Of a stretch of 64,000 nt of DNA, positions 37,919 to 47,559 are shown piece by piece. Position 1 is the first letter of the stretch. Every line of letters starts with the position of its first letter. Source of the DNA: Chitinophaga deserti (GTDB lineage Bacteria > Bacteroidota > Bacteroidia > Chitinophagales > Chitinophagaceae). The notes under the pieces were generated by a model that ran no database searches, was not told the DNA's origin, and saw only the letters and a list, made by a program, of their open reading frames with translations. The stretch spans positions 113,259-177,258 of the forward strand of contig NZ_QFFK01000011.1 of assembly GCF_003149455.1 (NCBI RefSeq), read 5' to 3'. The translations under genes and the position numbers were made by a program.

Positions 37919-38284
37919 TTAATCTAAGTAGGTGAAGGTAATAGTGTAATCGGCCCCGTTATGGTTCTTGAGGCGTACAGACCCGCCGCCGGTGCCGGGC
38001 AAAAAATCGTGGCTCTGCAGGTAGGTAGCCAGGTTAGGATCGTAATTAAGATCGTGGTCCCAGAGGGTCACCAGCACTTCATACTCATAGTTGAGTACCA
38101 GGTTGGTAAGGGTCCATACGTCTCCGTCCTGCATCTTTTCACTGGCATTTACGCCCACAGGAACGCGGATGGGCAATCCGCCATCAGACTGACAAACAAG
38201 ATACAGTTCATCATAATCTGCCACGCCACCTTCTGAGGTTTCCGTGCAAATGATGGAATTGATCTGAATGGAATGTTTACTCAT
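37919..38284 (-). CDS. Small C2-like protein, paralogous to the C-terminus of its neighbour
   Basis: 121 aa, no signal peptide, family not recognised. SIQINSIICTETSEGGVADY, DELYLVCQSDGGLPIRVPVG, MQDGDVWTLTNLVLNYEYEV and LVTLWDHDLNYDPNLATYLQ parallel the C-terminal module of the 362-aa protein (LILESLKCVHPSNDGSGDEN, EVYFTFQADGDTVYPYPTYS, VAVTVYDEDAGNDDDVVGYF). The acidic DHDLNYDPN loop sits where C2 domains bind Ca2+. It comes first in the transcript, 5 bp before the larger gene. A jointly acting, possibly membrane-binding, pair is an inference. Confidence 0.6.
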   Translation of the reverse strand: MSKHSIQINSIICTETSEGGVADYDELYLVCQSDGGLPIRVPVGVNASEKMQDGDVWTLTNLVLNYEYEVLVTLWDHDLNYDPNLATYLQSHDFLPGTGGGSVRLKNHNGADYTITFTYLD

Positions 38285-38786
38285 GGTTAAAATTTATGTG
38301 TTAACAATAGATATGGCCAAACAGCATGCAGCCCGCTCCGGCAGGCGAATGCACGAAATTTCCCCCGCAGGGGACGAAAAAAGATGGTTTCCCTGCCGGA
38401 TAACAGGAAATGAATTGCTGACGGTGGTTCTTTCTTATTAAATGATGGGCCGGGTAAACAGACCGTATATACTGGAGCTGCGGTTGAAGGAATGAAAAAC
38501 AGGGCTCATTTATCTCACAACAAAGCGATGGGCGCTTTTATGGGCAGCTATGCCAGATTCGACTCTCTGGAACGAATATACTAAAGTACTTTCAGCCGGG
38601 AGCAATAATTAAATACAAACCAATAAGTGTTAAGTATTTATACCCCACGCAATCCTGTTTGCATTATCAGGATATATTAGTATTTTTACGCTGCTATTTT
38701 TTATTGAGACTTAGAATGCTATTGTCAGTGAACACGTCGAGCGCGCAGCATACATTCTTATATTAGACTAAGCCGAATCACAACCT
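38285..38786. other. 502-bp gap with a promoter for the metalloprotease gene
   Basis: Apart from the promoter at 38658-38688 and a small hairpin (38522-38538, AAAGCG/CGCTTT) no feature is seen. A T-arm-like string near 38553 was examined and rejected as a tRNA. Confidence 0.5.
38658..38688 (+). promoter_or_regulatory. Promoter of the M43 metalloprotease gene
   Basis: TTTG at 38658-38661, exactly 19 nt, then TATTTTTA at 38681-38688 (one mismatch to TAnnTTTG). The start codon is about 98 bp further on, leaving a long 5' leader. Confidence 0.6.
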
Positions 38787-41700
38787 ATGCTATCATGTCC
38801 TTCCGGATCTAAGAAACTGTGGAGTTTACTTATATGTATCACTTTTGCCGCGCAGTTATTTGCGCAGGTACCTGAAAAGGCCGGCGCTGCATACTCCTGC
38901 GGTGCGGATGTTATGCTGAACAGCATGCGGAAGAACAACGCCTACCGCAGCTTTGAAGCAGAAATGAACCTGCGCATCCGGCAACAGGGCATGAAGAAAA
39001 TGCCGAAAGGTCCGCTGGCTCCGGTATATACCTTACCGGTAGTATTCCATATCATTTTAAAAGACCCCACCAAATATTCCGACACGGATGTAAAAAACGC
39101 CCTCCAGGAGCTGAACGACATCTACGGACAAACAGGTGCCTTCATTGGCAGCAGAACCGATACCAAAATACAGTTCTGCCTTGCCAAAACAGACCCCAAC
39201 GGCGCCAGCACCACGGGCATCCTCCGCTCCAAAAGCTACCTCGGTGAATTTGATGCCGATATGGAAGGCGGAGACATCACCAATATGGGCAAATGGGACG
39301 GCTCCCGGTATATCAACATCTGGGTGGTGGAAGATATCAAGTCGGAATTCATGCAGCAATTTGAATGCGGCACCTGGCGCAGGCTCAAGATGGGTGGCTA
39401 TGCCAGCGCCGGGGGCGACATCGTAGTGGCGGGCCTCGGCGTAGGCGTTCTCGCCCATGAAATGGGGCACTACCTTAGCCTGCTCCACACCTTTGCAGCC
39501 ATGGACTGTAAAAACGACGACTGCACCACCGATGGCGACATGGTATGCGATACCCCACCCGATAAATCCATCAACGGCGGCTTCGCCTGCTCCGATCCCG
39601 AAAACAGCTGCGACACCGATACCCTCTCAGGCTTTACCACAGACGTGCCCGACCTCCCGGATAACATCATGGACTACGGCGGCGGCACCGGCTGTATATC
39701 CTCCTTCACCGAAGGACAGGCAGAGCGCATGCGCAATTTCATTGCCAGCTCCCTGACCGGCATGATCGGCAGCACCGTATGTAATGATCCCTGCCCCGCA
39801 GGCTCCGTTACCACAAGCTTCACCCGCAACATCGATTACCCCATAACCGGTAATACCATCCTGTTCACCAATACCACCACCGGCGCCACGAACTACGAAT
39901 GGTGGGTGAACGGTACAATGGAAGCCACTACCACCGATTTCAGCTATACCGTAACGGAGAAAAAGAACTACTACGTGGAGCTGCGCGCCTTTACCGCCAC
40001 ACCCGGCTGCTTTGCATCGTTCCACAACACAGTGCAAGTGAGCTGTGGCGTAGTAGCACGTTTCTATCCCGATAAGCGCAAGATCGCTTCGAAAGAAGAT
40101 GTAGAGATGGACAGCATCCTGTTCACCAACCAATCCGAAAACGCTACCGCTTACCGCTGGCTGCTGAGCAATAACAAGGGCATGGCCGAGCATTCCGCAG
40201 GCACTTCCAAAGATCTGAAGTACCTCTTCAAAGAGCCCGCCATCTATACCATCCGCCTCGAAGCCACTAACGGCAGCTGTACCGATACTACCAACTCCTT
40301 CACCTTTACGGTAGACGATCCCACGGCAGACGGTATCATCTACGTAAGGAGTGTGGACTGCTATAAAGAAGACCAGGTACGCATTTCGCTCTATTTCCAT
40401 AACAGCGGCTACCAGGCTTTCCCCATCAACACACCCGTTGCCTTCTACGATAAAGACCCGCGCCTCCCGGGCGCTAAGCTCCTCGGCACCTACAAGATTC
40501 CTTACGTACTGAAAGGCAAATGCACCTCATACCTCGAAACCACCATCATCAACCCCGGCCGTCATGATTTCGACACGGTAGTGGCGGTGATGAACGATAA
40601 CGGGAGTGCGCTGCCGCTGGTACTGCCCAACACCGGATTTGAAGAAAAATCTTATGGCAATAACTTCAGGATGGTGAAGCAATTCCGTTTCAAAACCAAA
40701 CTGACGCCGGATGTATACACCCTGCTCCCCGGCGAAAAAGTAACCCTGGCACCGGAAAAGGACAGGGGTGGGGATATCAAAAAAGTAACCTGGAGCAATG
40801 GCGACTTCCTGAGCTGCACCGATTGTCTTTCTACAGAATTCACGGCACCTTACCGCAAAGGAACGGTTACCACCAAAAAGATGATGGCTGAAAGTGAATA
40901 CGGCTGCCACGATTCGGCTACCGTAACCATTAATCTGCCCCCGGTAGATGATTATTCCCTCGCGGTTAAAGCCGCAGAATGCGCTGCAGGCGATAGTGTG
41001 GAGCTACGCTTCTCCATTTGCAACGCCTATGCCCCCGGCAACATCCCATCCGGGCTGGATGTTGCTTTCTACGATGGCAGCATGGCCGCCAGGCCTATAG
41101 GTGCAACGTTCATTACTACTACCAATAGCGCAGCCGCCTGCGGAGAATACCGCATCCGCGTGCAACGCCCGCTTTCCGGCCGCTTCTTCGGCATGGTCAA
41201 TACCATTACCCCGCAACCGGAAGCTTATTCGGGCAACAATTCGCTTGATACCCTGTATCATGCTTCCACCATGTTCATTTCACCGGCAGATACCACGGTG
41301 ATGCGCAAACTGTCTTATCCGCTCAAATTCACCACCGCGCAGTTCACACCCGCTTCATGGAAATGGAGCGTGCCGCAGGGGCAATCGGTATTGAGTTGCA
41401 CTACCTGTCCGGCCCCGTCGCTGAAAGTGATGGACACCTCACAGGTGAAGCTGATGCTCACCAACCCTTACGGCTGCGTACTTACATCCACCGCTTGGTC
41501 TAAACCCATGCCGCCGGATTTCATTATACGGCTTACCAAAGTGCAGTGCTACGATAATACCCGCAACCTCCTCACTTTCGAAGTAAATATGCAGAACGGG
41601 TACGACTCTGTATGGGGCGGTGTTCCGGTGTCCTTCTATGATGCAGACCCCGCCACTGCAGGGGCCAACCTGCTGACCACGGTACATACCTCACCCACAA

Positions 41701-42404
41701 AAGCCGGCGAGTGGGTGAAATACACCACACTGGTAACCACACCCGCCACCACGCGCATCTATGCAAGGGTAAATGATGAAGGTCCGGGTGCACCAGTTAC
41801 ACCGGCCTTCCCCGATACTGACAACACCAATAACACTGCCGAGGCAGAGCGCTTACCCTTTACGGTAACCCTGGCACCGCCGGTAAGCAGCACAGTACGC
41901 CCTGCCACCTCCATTAAGCTGCAGCCCATCGTTACAGGCGGCGTGGTAAAGCAATGGGAGTGGAGCCCGGGATACGGCCTGTCCTGCACCAGTTGTGAAC
42001 AGCCCGTGCTGAACCGCAGCGGCTCTTCCATGCAGTACCTGCTCAAAGTGACCAACGAGTTCTACTGTACCGATACTGCCGCCTTCGACAGCCGCACCTA
42101 TATCAACAAACGCGTAGAGATGCCCACCGCCTTTTCACCGAATGGAGACGGGGTGAATGATGTGTTTTATGTGATTGGCAGTCCGGATATCGCCATCGTG
42201 AAAGATTTCATTATCTACGACCGCTGGGGCACCCAGCTCTTCGAGGTACACGATGTACCTGCCAACGACCGCCGCTATGGATGGGATGGCATGGTGAACG
42301 GCAACCCTTCCTCCGGCGGCCAAACCTATGTGTATTTCATCAACCTGAAAATGAAGGATGATACGATGGAGATGTATAAGAATACGGTGGTAATTGTGCG
42401 GTAG
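38787..42404 (+). CDS. Secreted M43-type metalloprotease with PKD-like repeats and gliding-type C-terminal domain
   Basis: 1205 aa. Signal peptide about residues 1-27. Residues 80-340 form a pappalysin-like (M43) metzincin: H224-E-M-G-H228 and H234 in AHEMGHYLSLLHTF, and a Met-turn in PDNIMDYGG. Conserved cysteines fill DCKNDDCTTDGDMVCDTPPD. The usual Gly of HExxHxxGxxH is Ser here. It continues with PKD-like domains and three repeats of an adhesin-type module with CxxC tags (TWSNGDFLSCTDC, SVPQGQSVLSCTTC, EWSPGYGLSCTSC). It ends in the gliding-motility-associated C-terminal domain (MPTAFSPNGDGVNDVFYVIG), a type-B T9SS sorting signal. It should be exported and kept on or released from the cell surface. 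Confidence 0.93.
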   Translation: MLSCPSGSKKLWSLLICITFAAQLFAQVPEKAGAAYSCGADVMLNSMRKNNAYRSFEAEMNLRIRQQGMKKMPKGPLAPVYTLPVVFHIILKDPTKYSDTDVKNALQELNDIYGQTGAFIGSRTDTKIQFCLAKTDPNGASTTGILRSKSYLGEFDADMEGGDITNMGKWDGSRYINIWVVEDIKSEFMQQFECGTWRRLKMGGYASAGGDIVVAGLGVGVLAHEMGHYLSLLHTFAAMDCKNDDCTTDGDMVCDTPPDKSINGGFACSDPENSCDTDTLSGFTTDVPDLPDNIMDYGGGTGCISSFTEGQAERMRNFIASSLTGMIGSTVCNDPCPAGSVTTSFTRNIDYPITGNTILFTNTTTGATNYEWWVNGTMEATTTDFSYTVTEKKNYYVELRAFTATPGCFASFHNTVQVSCGVVARFYPDKRKIASKEDVEMDSILFTNQSENATAYRWLLSNNKGMAEHSAGTSKDLKYLFKEPAIYTIRLEATNGSCTDTTNSFTFTVDDPTADGIIYVRSVDCYKEDQVRISLYFHNSGYQAFPINTPVAFYDKDPRLPGAKLLGTYKIPYVLKGKCTSYLETTIINPGRHDFDTVVAVMNDNGSALPLVLPNTGFEEKSYGNNFRMVKQFRFKTKLTPDVYTLLPGEKVTLAPEKDRGGDIKKVTWSNGDFLSCTDCLSTEFTAPYRKGTVTTKKMMAESEYGCHDSATVTINLPPVDDYSLAVKAAECAAGDSVELRFSICNAYAPGNIPSGLDVAFYDGSMAARPIGATFITTTNSAAACGEYRIRVQRPLSGRFFGMVNTITPQPEAYSGNNSLDTLYHASTMFISPADTTVMRKLSYPLKFTTAQFTPASWKWSVPQGQSVLSCTTCPAPSLKVMDTSQVKLMLTNPYGCVLTSTAWSKPMPPDFIIRLTKVQCYDNTRNLLTFEVNMQNGYDSVWGGVPVSFYDADPATAGANLLTTVHTSPTKAGEWVKYTTLVTTPATTRIYARVNDEGPGAPVTPAFPDTDNTNNTAEAERLPFTVTLAPPVSSTVRPATSIKLQPIVTGGVVKQWEWSPGYGLSCTSCEQPVLNRSGSSMQYLLKVTNEFYCTDTAAFDSRTYINKRVEMPTAFSPNGDGVNDVFYVIGSPDIAIVKDFIIYDRWGTQLFEVHDVPANDRRYGWDGMVNGNPSSGGQTYVYFINLKMKDDTMEMYKNTVVIVR

Positions 42405-42445
42405 GGATTAAAAGAAAAGGCTATTTTCACACATAACTTTTAGAT

Positions 42446-42835
42446 ATGTGGTCTGTCCATTGCTGGTATTTTGCTATTCGTGCAAATCAACATTTTACTG
42501 TTGCGCACCCAACAGCGACAATTATTGAACTGTTAAATAGTAAAAATCTATTCATACAGACGGGATCACATACCTTCAAAGAAAAACCAGGCCAGCCGTG
42601 GGTTAATATTAAATGTATCTATACAAAGAATGGCAATTTCGGCACTCCGGAATCGCTGGAAAATAAACTATGTACATTGCTGTATATCCAGGCTACTAAA
42701 ACTCTTCCTGACAGCATACATTACTTCCGGGAATTGCTGACACCAATCGCCCGCGAACTGAACTGGGAATTCATTCTGGAATGTGATGATGAGGAAAATG
42801 AAGATGTTGTACTTTATAGATTAAATGACAGATAG
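42446..42835 (+). CDS. Hypothetical protein
   Basis: 129 aa, family not recognised. It starts 41 bp after the metalloprotease gene. It has no signal peptide and two acidic stretches near the C-terminus (ECDDEENEDVVLYRL). Its composition is more AT-rich than the gene before it. ESLENKLCTLLYIQATKTLP and SIHYFRELLTPIARELNWEF look like helices in a small globular alpha/beta protein. It is followed 79 bp later by an immunity-like gene. The frame is open and plausible, but function cannot be assigned. Confidence 0.55.
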   Translation: MWSVHCWYFAIRANQHFTVAHPTATIIELLNSKNLFIQTGSHTFKEKPGQPWVNIKCIYTKNGNFGTPESLENKLCTLLYIQATKTLPDSIHYFRELLTPIARELNWEFILECDDEENEDVVLYRLNDR

Positions 42836-42914
42836 ATAGCATATTACCTCTCCAAGCCTGTGCTATTAATAATTTGCTTATTTTAAAAGTTCGATTTAAA
42901 TAGTTGGCCAGAAC

Positions 42915-43430
42915 ATGATCCTACCCAAACAACGAGACACACGCTTCATCACCATCCGCCGCGGCGGCACCTTAACAGACGAAAACCATCACTTACTGGC
43001 ATTATGGGCCGCCAAATGCGCGGAGCATGTACTGCCCCTTTTCACAAAGGCCAATCCTGCCGATAAAAGACCCGCTGAAGCCATCGAACTCACCAGAGCA
43101 TGGGTAAGGGGAGAAATCACCATGAAAGAAGCCCATAAGGCCGCATTTGTCACCAATGCCGCCGCCAAAGGAATGCCAGAAGCAGCCAAACTGGTGGCGC
43201 TGGCATCCGGACAGGCAGTAGCCGTAGCCCACGTGGCGGCCCATGAACTGGGCGCTGCAGCGTATGCTATCAGGGCAGTTATGGCTTCGGTAGAGGAGAA
43301 AGATAAAGATGCGGCAGGAAGAAAAGAATGCCAATGGCAACGAGACCAGCTTCCGGAAGCCATACGCGACCTCGTACTGGATGATCAGGCATTAAGAAAC
43401 CCCATCTGCTGGGATGTATTTAATGTGTAG
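42915..43430 (+). CDS. Imm-5-like putative immunity protein
   Basis: 171 aa. The pattern HHLLALWAAKCAEHVLPLFT, then RPAEAIELTRAWVRGEITMKEAHKAA, then AVAHVAAHELGAAAYAIRAV and ending ECQWQRDQLPEAIRDLVLDD matches the all-helical Imm-5 type family annotated as putative immunity proteins of polymorphic toxins. Cytosolic, no signal peptide. No toxin gene is recognisable beside it, so it may be an orphan immunity gene or have another role. It stands alone and converges on the SWIM gene with a 6-bp gap. Confidence 0.75.
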   Translation: MILPKQRDTRFITIRRGGTLTDENHHLLALWAAKCAEHVLPLFTKANPADKRPAEAIELTRAWVRGEITMKEAHKAAFVTNAAAKGMPEAAKLVALASGQAVAVAHVAAHELGAAAYAIRAVMASVEEKDKDAAGRKECQWQRDQLPEAIRDLVLDDQALRNPICWDVFNV

Positions 43431-43436
43431 TTGGAA

Positions 43437-44780
43437 CTATTTGATACCCGACACCAGCGTCTCCCAATCCTTGTTAGTATAGGTGCTTTTTATGGCTTCA
43501 TAAAAATACAGGTCGCCGTTCTCTTTATAGAACCGGGTGCCAAATAAGCGCACGCCGTAGATATCATTGTTCTGCTGCATGAGTACGATCAGTTCTTTCT
43601 GCGTTTGCTGATACTGCTTCTGCGGACCTTCCTTTTCCAGCTCCGCCAGTTGCGCCTCCAGATCCGCTCGCTCTTTCATGTATGCGAGCTTCTTTTCGGT
43701 TGGCGGGGTAACTTTCTTCTTCTCAGCAGGTGGTGCTACTTCAGGAATAGGGAGGAGCTTCTTCTTTCCGGAAGTGGCTGCAGGCGCTTCTTTGATCACT
43801 TTTTCCGCCTGCCCTTTTCCGGCGGCAATGGCTTCCCGGGCTGCCATCAGGCGGGCGTAGCTGTCGCCGTATTCTTCCTTTTTGGCGTTATCCGCAATAC
43901 TGTCTATGATCCGCAGCACCTCTTCCTTTTCTATCATGGATTGCCCATGTTTTACAAGGATGTCGAGCCAGTGAATACTAAAATCCTCAATGGTATAAAA
44001 CTCGCTCCACAAGCCCTGTGCCGCCTTCCGCGCCAGCCTTCTCAGATTAAACCCATCCAGTTCTGTGGTGGTACAGATCTCATCCAGCAGAATGAAAGCT
44101 TCCTCTACAACCGTTTGGTAATGACCAGTCTCATCCTGCTCATCCGTATTGAATGCAGGCAATTTGGAAATTACGGCAAATATGATGTCTAAGGCGGTGG
44201 TAACATCACCTGTCTGGTAAGCCGTGCGGGCCTTTTTCAGCAGGTGCTCAGTGGGAGTGGAGGCCTTGGAGCCCGGGAGGTTACTACTGTATTTATCGTA
44301 CTTCTCCGCTTTAGTAAATAAAAACGACTGGTTAATGGCATCCACATGCCTGTATACCCCATGACTGTCGATGGCCGTTTCCGCAAACTCCATCAGCTGC
44401 TCGGCCAGCACTTCATCTTCCAGCAGCGATTTTTTCAGAAACAACCGCATATCATCGGCAGACAATTTATCCAGCAGCCCCATCAGGTATGGATCAGCCT
44501 CATCTATATCAGGCAGCGCTTCATCGTACATAGCATAGAGAACGGCTACTACATGCTTGCAATGATCGTGATAATCGAAAGCCTTACAGGTACAGGAGGT
44601 ATGGGTAATATAATTGCCCGCGGTACTGATGTTTACCACATATTCCTCCCTGCCTTCCACAACAGCACTGCATTCGCCATTGATCTCCAGCACGTCAGAT
44701 ACTTTACCCTTCAGGTAATAATCTTTCCCGCTTTTTAAAATAGCCTGGGGCAATTGCTCCTGAAAATCCAGAATGGTCAT
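43437..44780 (-). CDS. SWIM zinc-finger protein
   Basis: 447 aa. An N-terminal SWIM zinc finger is visible in HTSCTCKAFDYHDHCKHVVA (CxC then about ten residues and CxH), residues about 58-80. The remainder is mostly helical with a Lys/Pro/Glu-rich coiled stretch (KKKVTPPTEKKLAYMKERAD, followed by LEAQLAELEKE). SWIM fingers bind DNA or protein and often sit with SNF2-type helicases in bacteria; no helicase is adjacent here. Cytosolic. Expressed divergently from nothing close; the LytTR gene follows on the same strand. Confidence 0.9.
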   Translation of the reverse strand: MTILDFQEQLPQAILKSGKDYYLKGKVSDVLEINGECSAVVEGREEYVVNISTAGNYITHTSCTCKAFDYHDHCKHVVAVLYAMYDEALPDIDEADPYLMGLLDKLSADDMRLFLKKSLLEDEVLAEQLMEFAETAIDSHGVYRHVDAINQSFLFTKAEKYDKYSSNLPGSKASTPTEHLLKKARTAYQTGDVTTALDIIFAVISKLPAFNTDEQDETGHYQTVVEEAFILLDEICTTTELDGFNLRRLARKAAQGLWSEFYTIEDFSIHWLDILVKHGQSMIEKEEVLRIIDSIADNAKKEEYGDSYARLMAAREAIAAGKGQAEKVIKEAPAATSGKKKLLPIPEVAPPAEKKKVTPPTEKKLAYMKERADLEAQLAELEKEGPQKQYQQTQKELIVLMQQNNDIYGVRLFGTRFYKENGDLYFYEAIKSTYTNKDWETLVSGIK

Positions 44781-44844
44781 TCGCTAAGAGGTTTAATACA
44801 CTATAATATAGCTAATATTCCTGACTTAAGTAGTATCGCCCCCC

Positions 44845-45600
44845 TTACTGGAAAGCCCTGAGCAAACTTTCCTTATATGCGGGGGAAACCTCTACTTCCG
44901 ACCCGTCGTTCAACTGCACATAGCCACCCGCACCTTTGTGGTACGACTGCACGTAGTGAATATTGATGATGTGCGATTTATGGACTCTTACAAACGGCAG
45001 GGGGAGCATTTCCGAGAAGTGCTTCAGGAAGCGGCATACCATTTTTTTGCTGCCACCGGCCAGGTATACATCGGTAAAGTTGCCATTGCCTTTGAGGCGC
45101 ACAATCTCCTGCATCTTCACCACATCAAACCCATCCAGCGTGGGCAATATCACCTGCTGCATTCCGGGGTTATGCTCCCGGGCGTTTTCGGTGATAATAC
45201 GGTTACGGTCTATCCATTGCTTTTGCTGCAGTTGCTGCTGCACCTTGTTTACGGCAAGGATCAACTCTTCAATACTAACGGGTTTGAGCAGGTAATACGC
45301 TGCGCTCTGATTAAGTGCCCGCAGGGAATATTCAGAGAAGGCGGTTACAAAAATAGTTTCGAACCGCAGATCCTGACAACCTTCCAGCACATCGAAGGCA
45401 TTACCGAATGGCATTTCCACGTCGAGAAACACAAGCTGGGGCTGCAGTTCATGCAGCACTTCAACGGCCTCGCGGCTGTTCTGGGCGGTACCTATCACAT
45501 CCACCTGCGGACAAAACTTCCGCAGGTAGTTCTGTAAAGCCACTATAGCGGCGGCTTCGTCTTCAACGATTACTGCTGTAATCTTTGCGGTTAAATTCAT
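44845..45600 (-). CDS. LytTR-family response regulator
   Basis: 251 aa. The receiver domain (1-125) has the acidic pocket in AVIVEDEAAAI and a phospho-acceptor Asp in LVFLDVEMPFG, with the later K in YYLLKPVS. The C-terminal LytTR DNA-binding domain (150-251) shows FVRVHKSHIINIHYVQSYHK and NDGSEVEVSPAYKESLLRAF. It is the output partner of the sensor kinase encoded by the overlapping gene (38 bp overlap). LytTR proteins bind tandem imperfect repeats and activate small regulons, often cell-envelope genes. Targets cannot be read here. Confidence 0.95.
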   Translation of the reverse strand: MNLTAKITAVIVEDEAAAIVALQNYLRKFCPQVDVIGTAQNSREAVEVLHELQPQLVFLDVEMPFGNAFDVLEGCQDLRFETIFVTAFSEYSLRALNQSAAYYLLKPVSIEELILAVNKVQQQLQQKQWIDRNRIITENAREHNPGMQQVILPTLDGFDVVKMQEIVRLKGNGNFTDVYLAGGSKKMVCRFLKHFSEMLPLPFVRVHKSHIINIHYVQSYHKGAGGYVQLNDGSEVEVSPAYKESLLRAFQ

Positions 45601-47419
45601 GCTTATCCATTAAAGGGAGTTGCAGCACCACGCGCGTACCCGTGGCATCGGCTTTGGTTATATCCTGCATCTCCAGTTGTATGTGGAGATGGTAAATATC
45701 ATTCAGTAAACTGATGCGCTCCCGGGTATTGGTAATACCCCGCGACTGATGTACTTTCTGATGCGCGGTCTTTAATTCCTGGCTCTTTGCAAGGCCGATT
45801 CCATCATCTTCTATCTCCACAATAATGTGCCTGTCCTGCTTCCGGAAGCTCACGCGCAGCAGGCCTTTAGTATCCTTATACCGCAACCCGTGCCATACCG
45901 CATTTTCAAGATGGGGCTGGATGAGCATATTAGGGATCATCACCGTATCAGGGTCCAGCGCGTCATCGATATCGAGGATGTACACGAACTTATCGCTGAA
46001 GCGCAGCTGCTCCAGGTCGAGGTACCGTCTCAACTGCTCGGCTTCCACAGTAAGCGTGACAAAATCCCGGTTGGAATGTTCCATTACATTCCGCATAAGC
46101 CCGGAGTAGGAGGTGAGGTACTTATTGGCTTCCATCTCGTTGTTCTCCGCGATGTATTGGTTCACGCTGTTGAGACTATTAAAGATGAAATGCGGATTCA
46201 TTTCCCGGCGCAGGGATTGCAGGGCTATCTTCTTATTCTTCACCTTAATGGCCCGCAACGAGCGTACTATAAAAAAGAGCAGTACGCCCATCGCCAATAC
46301 GAATGCGATCAGGAAGTAATTGAGGGTGTTCTTATTATCGATCAGGGCCAGCTGCAGGGCTTTCTCCCGCTCGAGGTCTTTGATCCTGCCTTCGGTGATA
46401 TCGAAAAGACTGGCATCTACCAGTGAACTGTCTGTCCGGATCAGGGAATCGAGGTTCTGCAGGAAATCGTCGTACCGGGAAATAGCGATCCCTTCCTGCC
46501 GCTGGCGTTTGTAGTAACTGGTAAGTGCCAGCAGACAATCTTTCGCTTTAGAGGTATTCCCGCTTTTAAAGGCCAGCAGGTATGCTTCTTCGAGGAGCTT
46601 ACCCGTTTTATCGGGCTGTTGGCTGGTGGTGTATAAGCGGGCCAGATCCTGCAGCTGGTTAATCTGCAGTTCTGTGTTATTATCTTCCCTTGCTTTCTGA
46701 AGGATGCCTTCACTTACCTGAATGGCCTCAGCCACGTTATTATCTTCCACATATGCGCGGGATATCTCTTTGCTGAGCACGGATATATCCCCCGTTTTAT
46801 CGGTATTCTCTAATGCCTTTTTAAAGCTGCTGATGGCGCCGGTATTATTCTTTTGGTTCAGCAGGCTGTTCCCCAGGTTCCGGTAAGCATCTGCCGCTTC
46901 ATCCTTTTTACCTTCCTTCTCGAAGATCTCGACGTTGGATTGTGCCAGATCAGACTGGCGGCCCGGGTTGTTAGGGTTCAGCAAGCGGTTGGCATCGTTG
47001 AAGTTGGCACGTTCAAGGGTCGTATCTGCAGACAGGCTTCCGGCAGACTGGTAATTACTGATAGCGGGTTTGATCTTATTCTGCAATTCCTGCACCTTGG
47101 CTAAAGCCCTGCTGGCAGGGGCGGCGTTGCGGTGTTTTAATCGGAGGTAGATGTCGAGGGCTTTCTTCAGGTATTCTTCTGCCTTGGGGTATTCCCCTTT
47201 ATCCGTCAGTTCCTTACCGAGGGCCTCGTAGCTACGGGCGGTAACCAGTTCGTTTTCGTCGGCATACAGGGATTCCTGCAACTCTCTGGCTGCTTTGGAC
47301 TTCGGGCTGGGAACAACTTTTTTACTCCTGGAATCTCCTTTCGAATCCTGGGCAGTCAGCGTTCCGGAGGAACCTAATAATCCGGTCAATAGCAGTATAA
47401 CAAAACCGTAGCGTACCAT
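45563..47419 (-). CDS. LytS-type sensor histidine kinase with TPR sensor region
   Basis: 618 aa. Signal sequence (residues 1-25), then a periplasmic tetratricopeptide-like helical region (about 45-330; AYEALGKELTDKGEYPKAEE, AADAYRNLGNSLLNQKNNTG). A membrane helix (LNYFLIAFVLAMGVLLFFIV) is followed by the His_kinase domain with H in MNPHFIFNSLNSVNQYI. The HATPase module has an N-box HLENAVWHGLRYKD and DDGIGLA. This is the LytS/YehU-type kinase that pairs with LytTR regulators; the gene overlaps its partner by 38 bp, an operon with coupled translation. The TPR region probably senses a protein or envelope signal. Confidence 0.95.
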   Translation of the reverse strand: MVRYGFVILLLTGLLGSSGTLTAQDSKGDSRSKKVVPSPKSKAARELQESLYADENELVTARSYEALGKELTDKGEYPKAEEYLKKALDIYLRLKHRNAAPASRALAKVQELQNKIKPAISNYQSAGSLSADTTLERANFNDANRLLNPNNPGRQSDLAQSNVEIFEKEGKKDEAADAYRNLGNSLLNQKNNTGAISSFKKALENTDKTGDISVLSKEISRAYVEDNNVAEAIQVSEGILQKAREDNNTELQINQLQDLARLYTTSQQPDKTGKLLEEAYLLAFKSGNTSKAKDCLLALTSYYKRQRQEGIAISRYDDFLQNLDSLIRTDSSLVDASLFDITEGRIKDLEREKALQLALIDNKNTLNYFLIAFVLAMGVLLFFIVRSLRAIKVKNKKIALQSLRREMNPHFIFNSLNSVNQYIAENNEMEANKYLTSYSGLMRNVMEHSNRDFVTLTVEAEQLRRYLDLEQLRFSDKFVYILDIDDALDPDTVMIPNMLIQPHLENAVWHGLRYKDTKGLLRVSFRKQDRHIIVEIEDDGIGLAKSQELKTAHQKVHQSRGITNTRERISLLNDIYHLHIQLEMQDITKADATGTRVVLQLPLMDKHEFNRKDYSSNR

Positions 47420-47559
47420 GGCATTATATTCCCCTGCAAAATAGGACTTTTCCCTGCCGCAAGGGAATATTTCACCCAGTGGACAAGCCCTTTCACCAAG
47501 TGGGCCGATTTCGAAGGGAAAAGGCGGCTAATTTCAGGTCATCATCTAACTCAAGCATT

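Noticed and set aside
38553..38570. T-arm-like string CCAGATTCGACTCTCTGG suggesting a tRNA 3' end
   Set aside because: No anticodon, D-arm or acceptor stem can be folded around it, the loop is too long, and no CCA follows in place.
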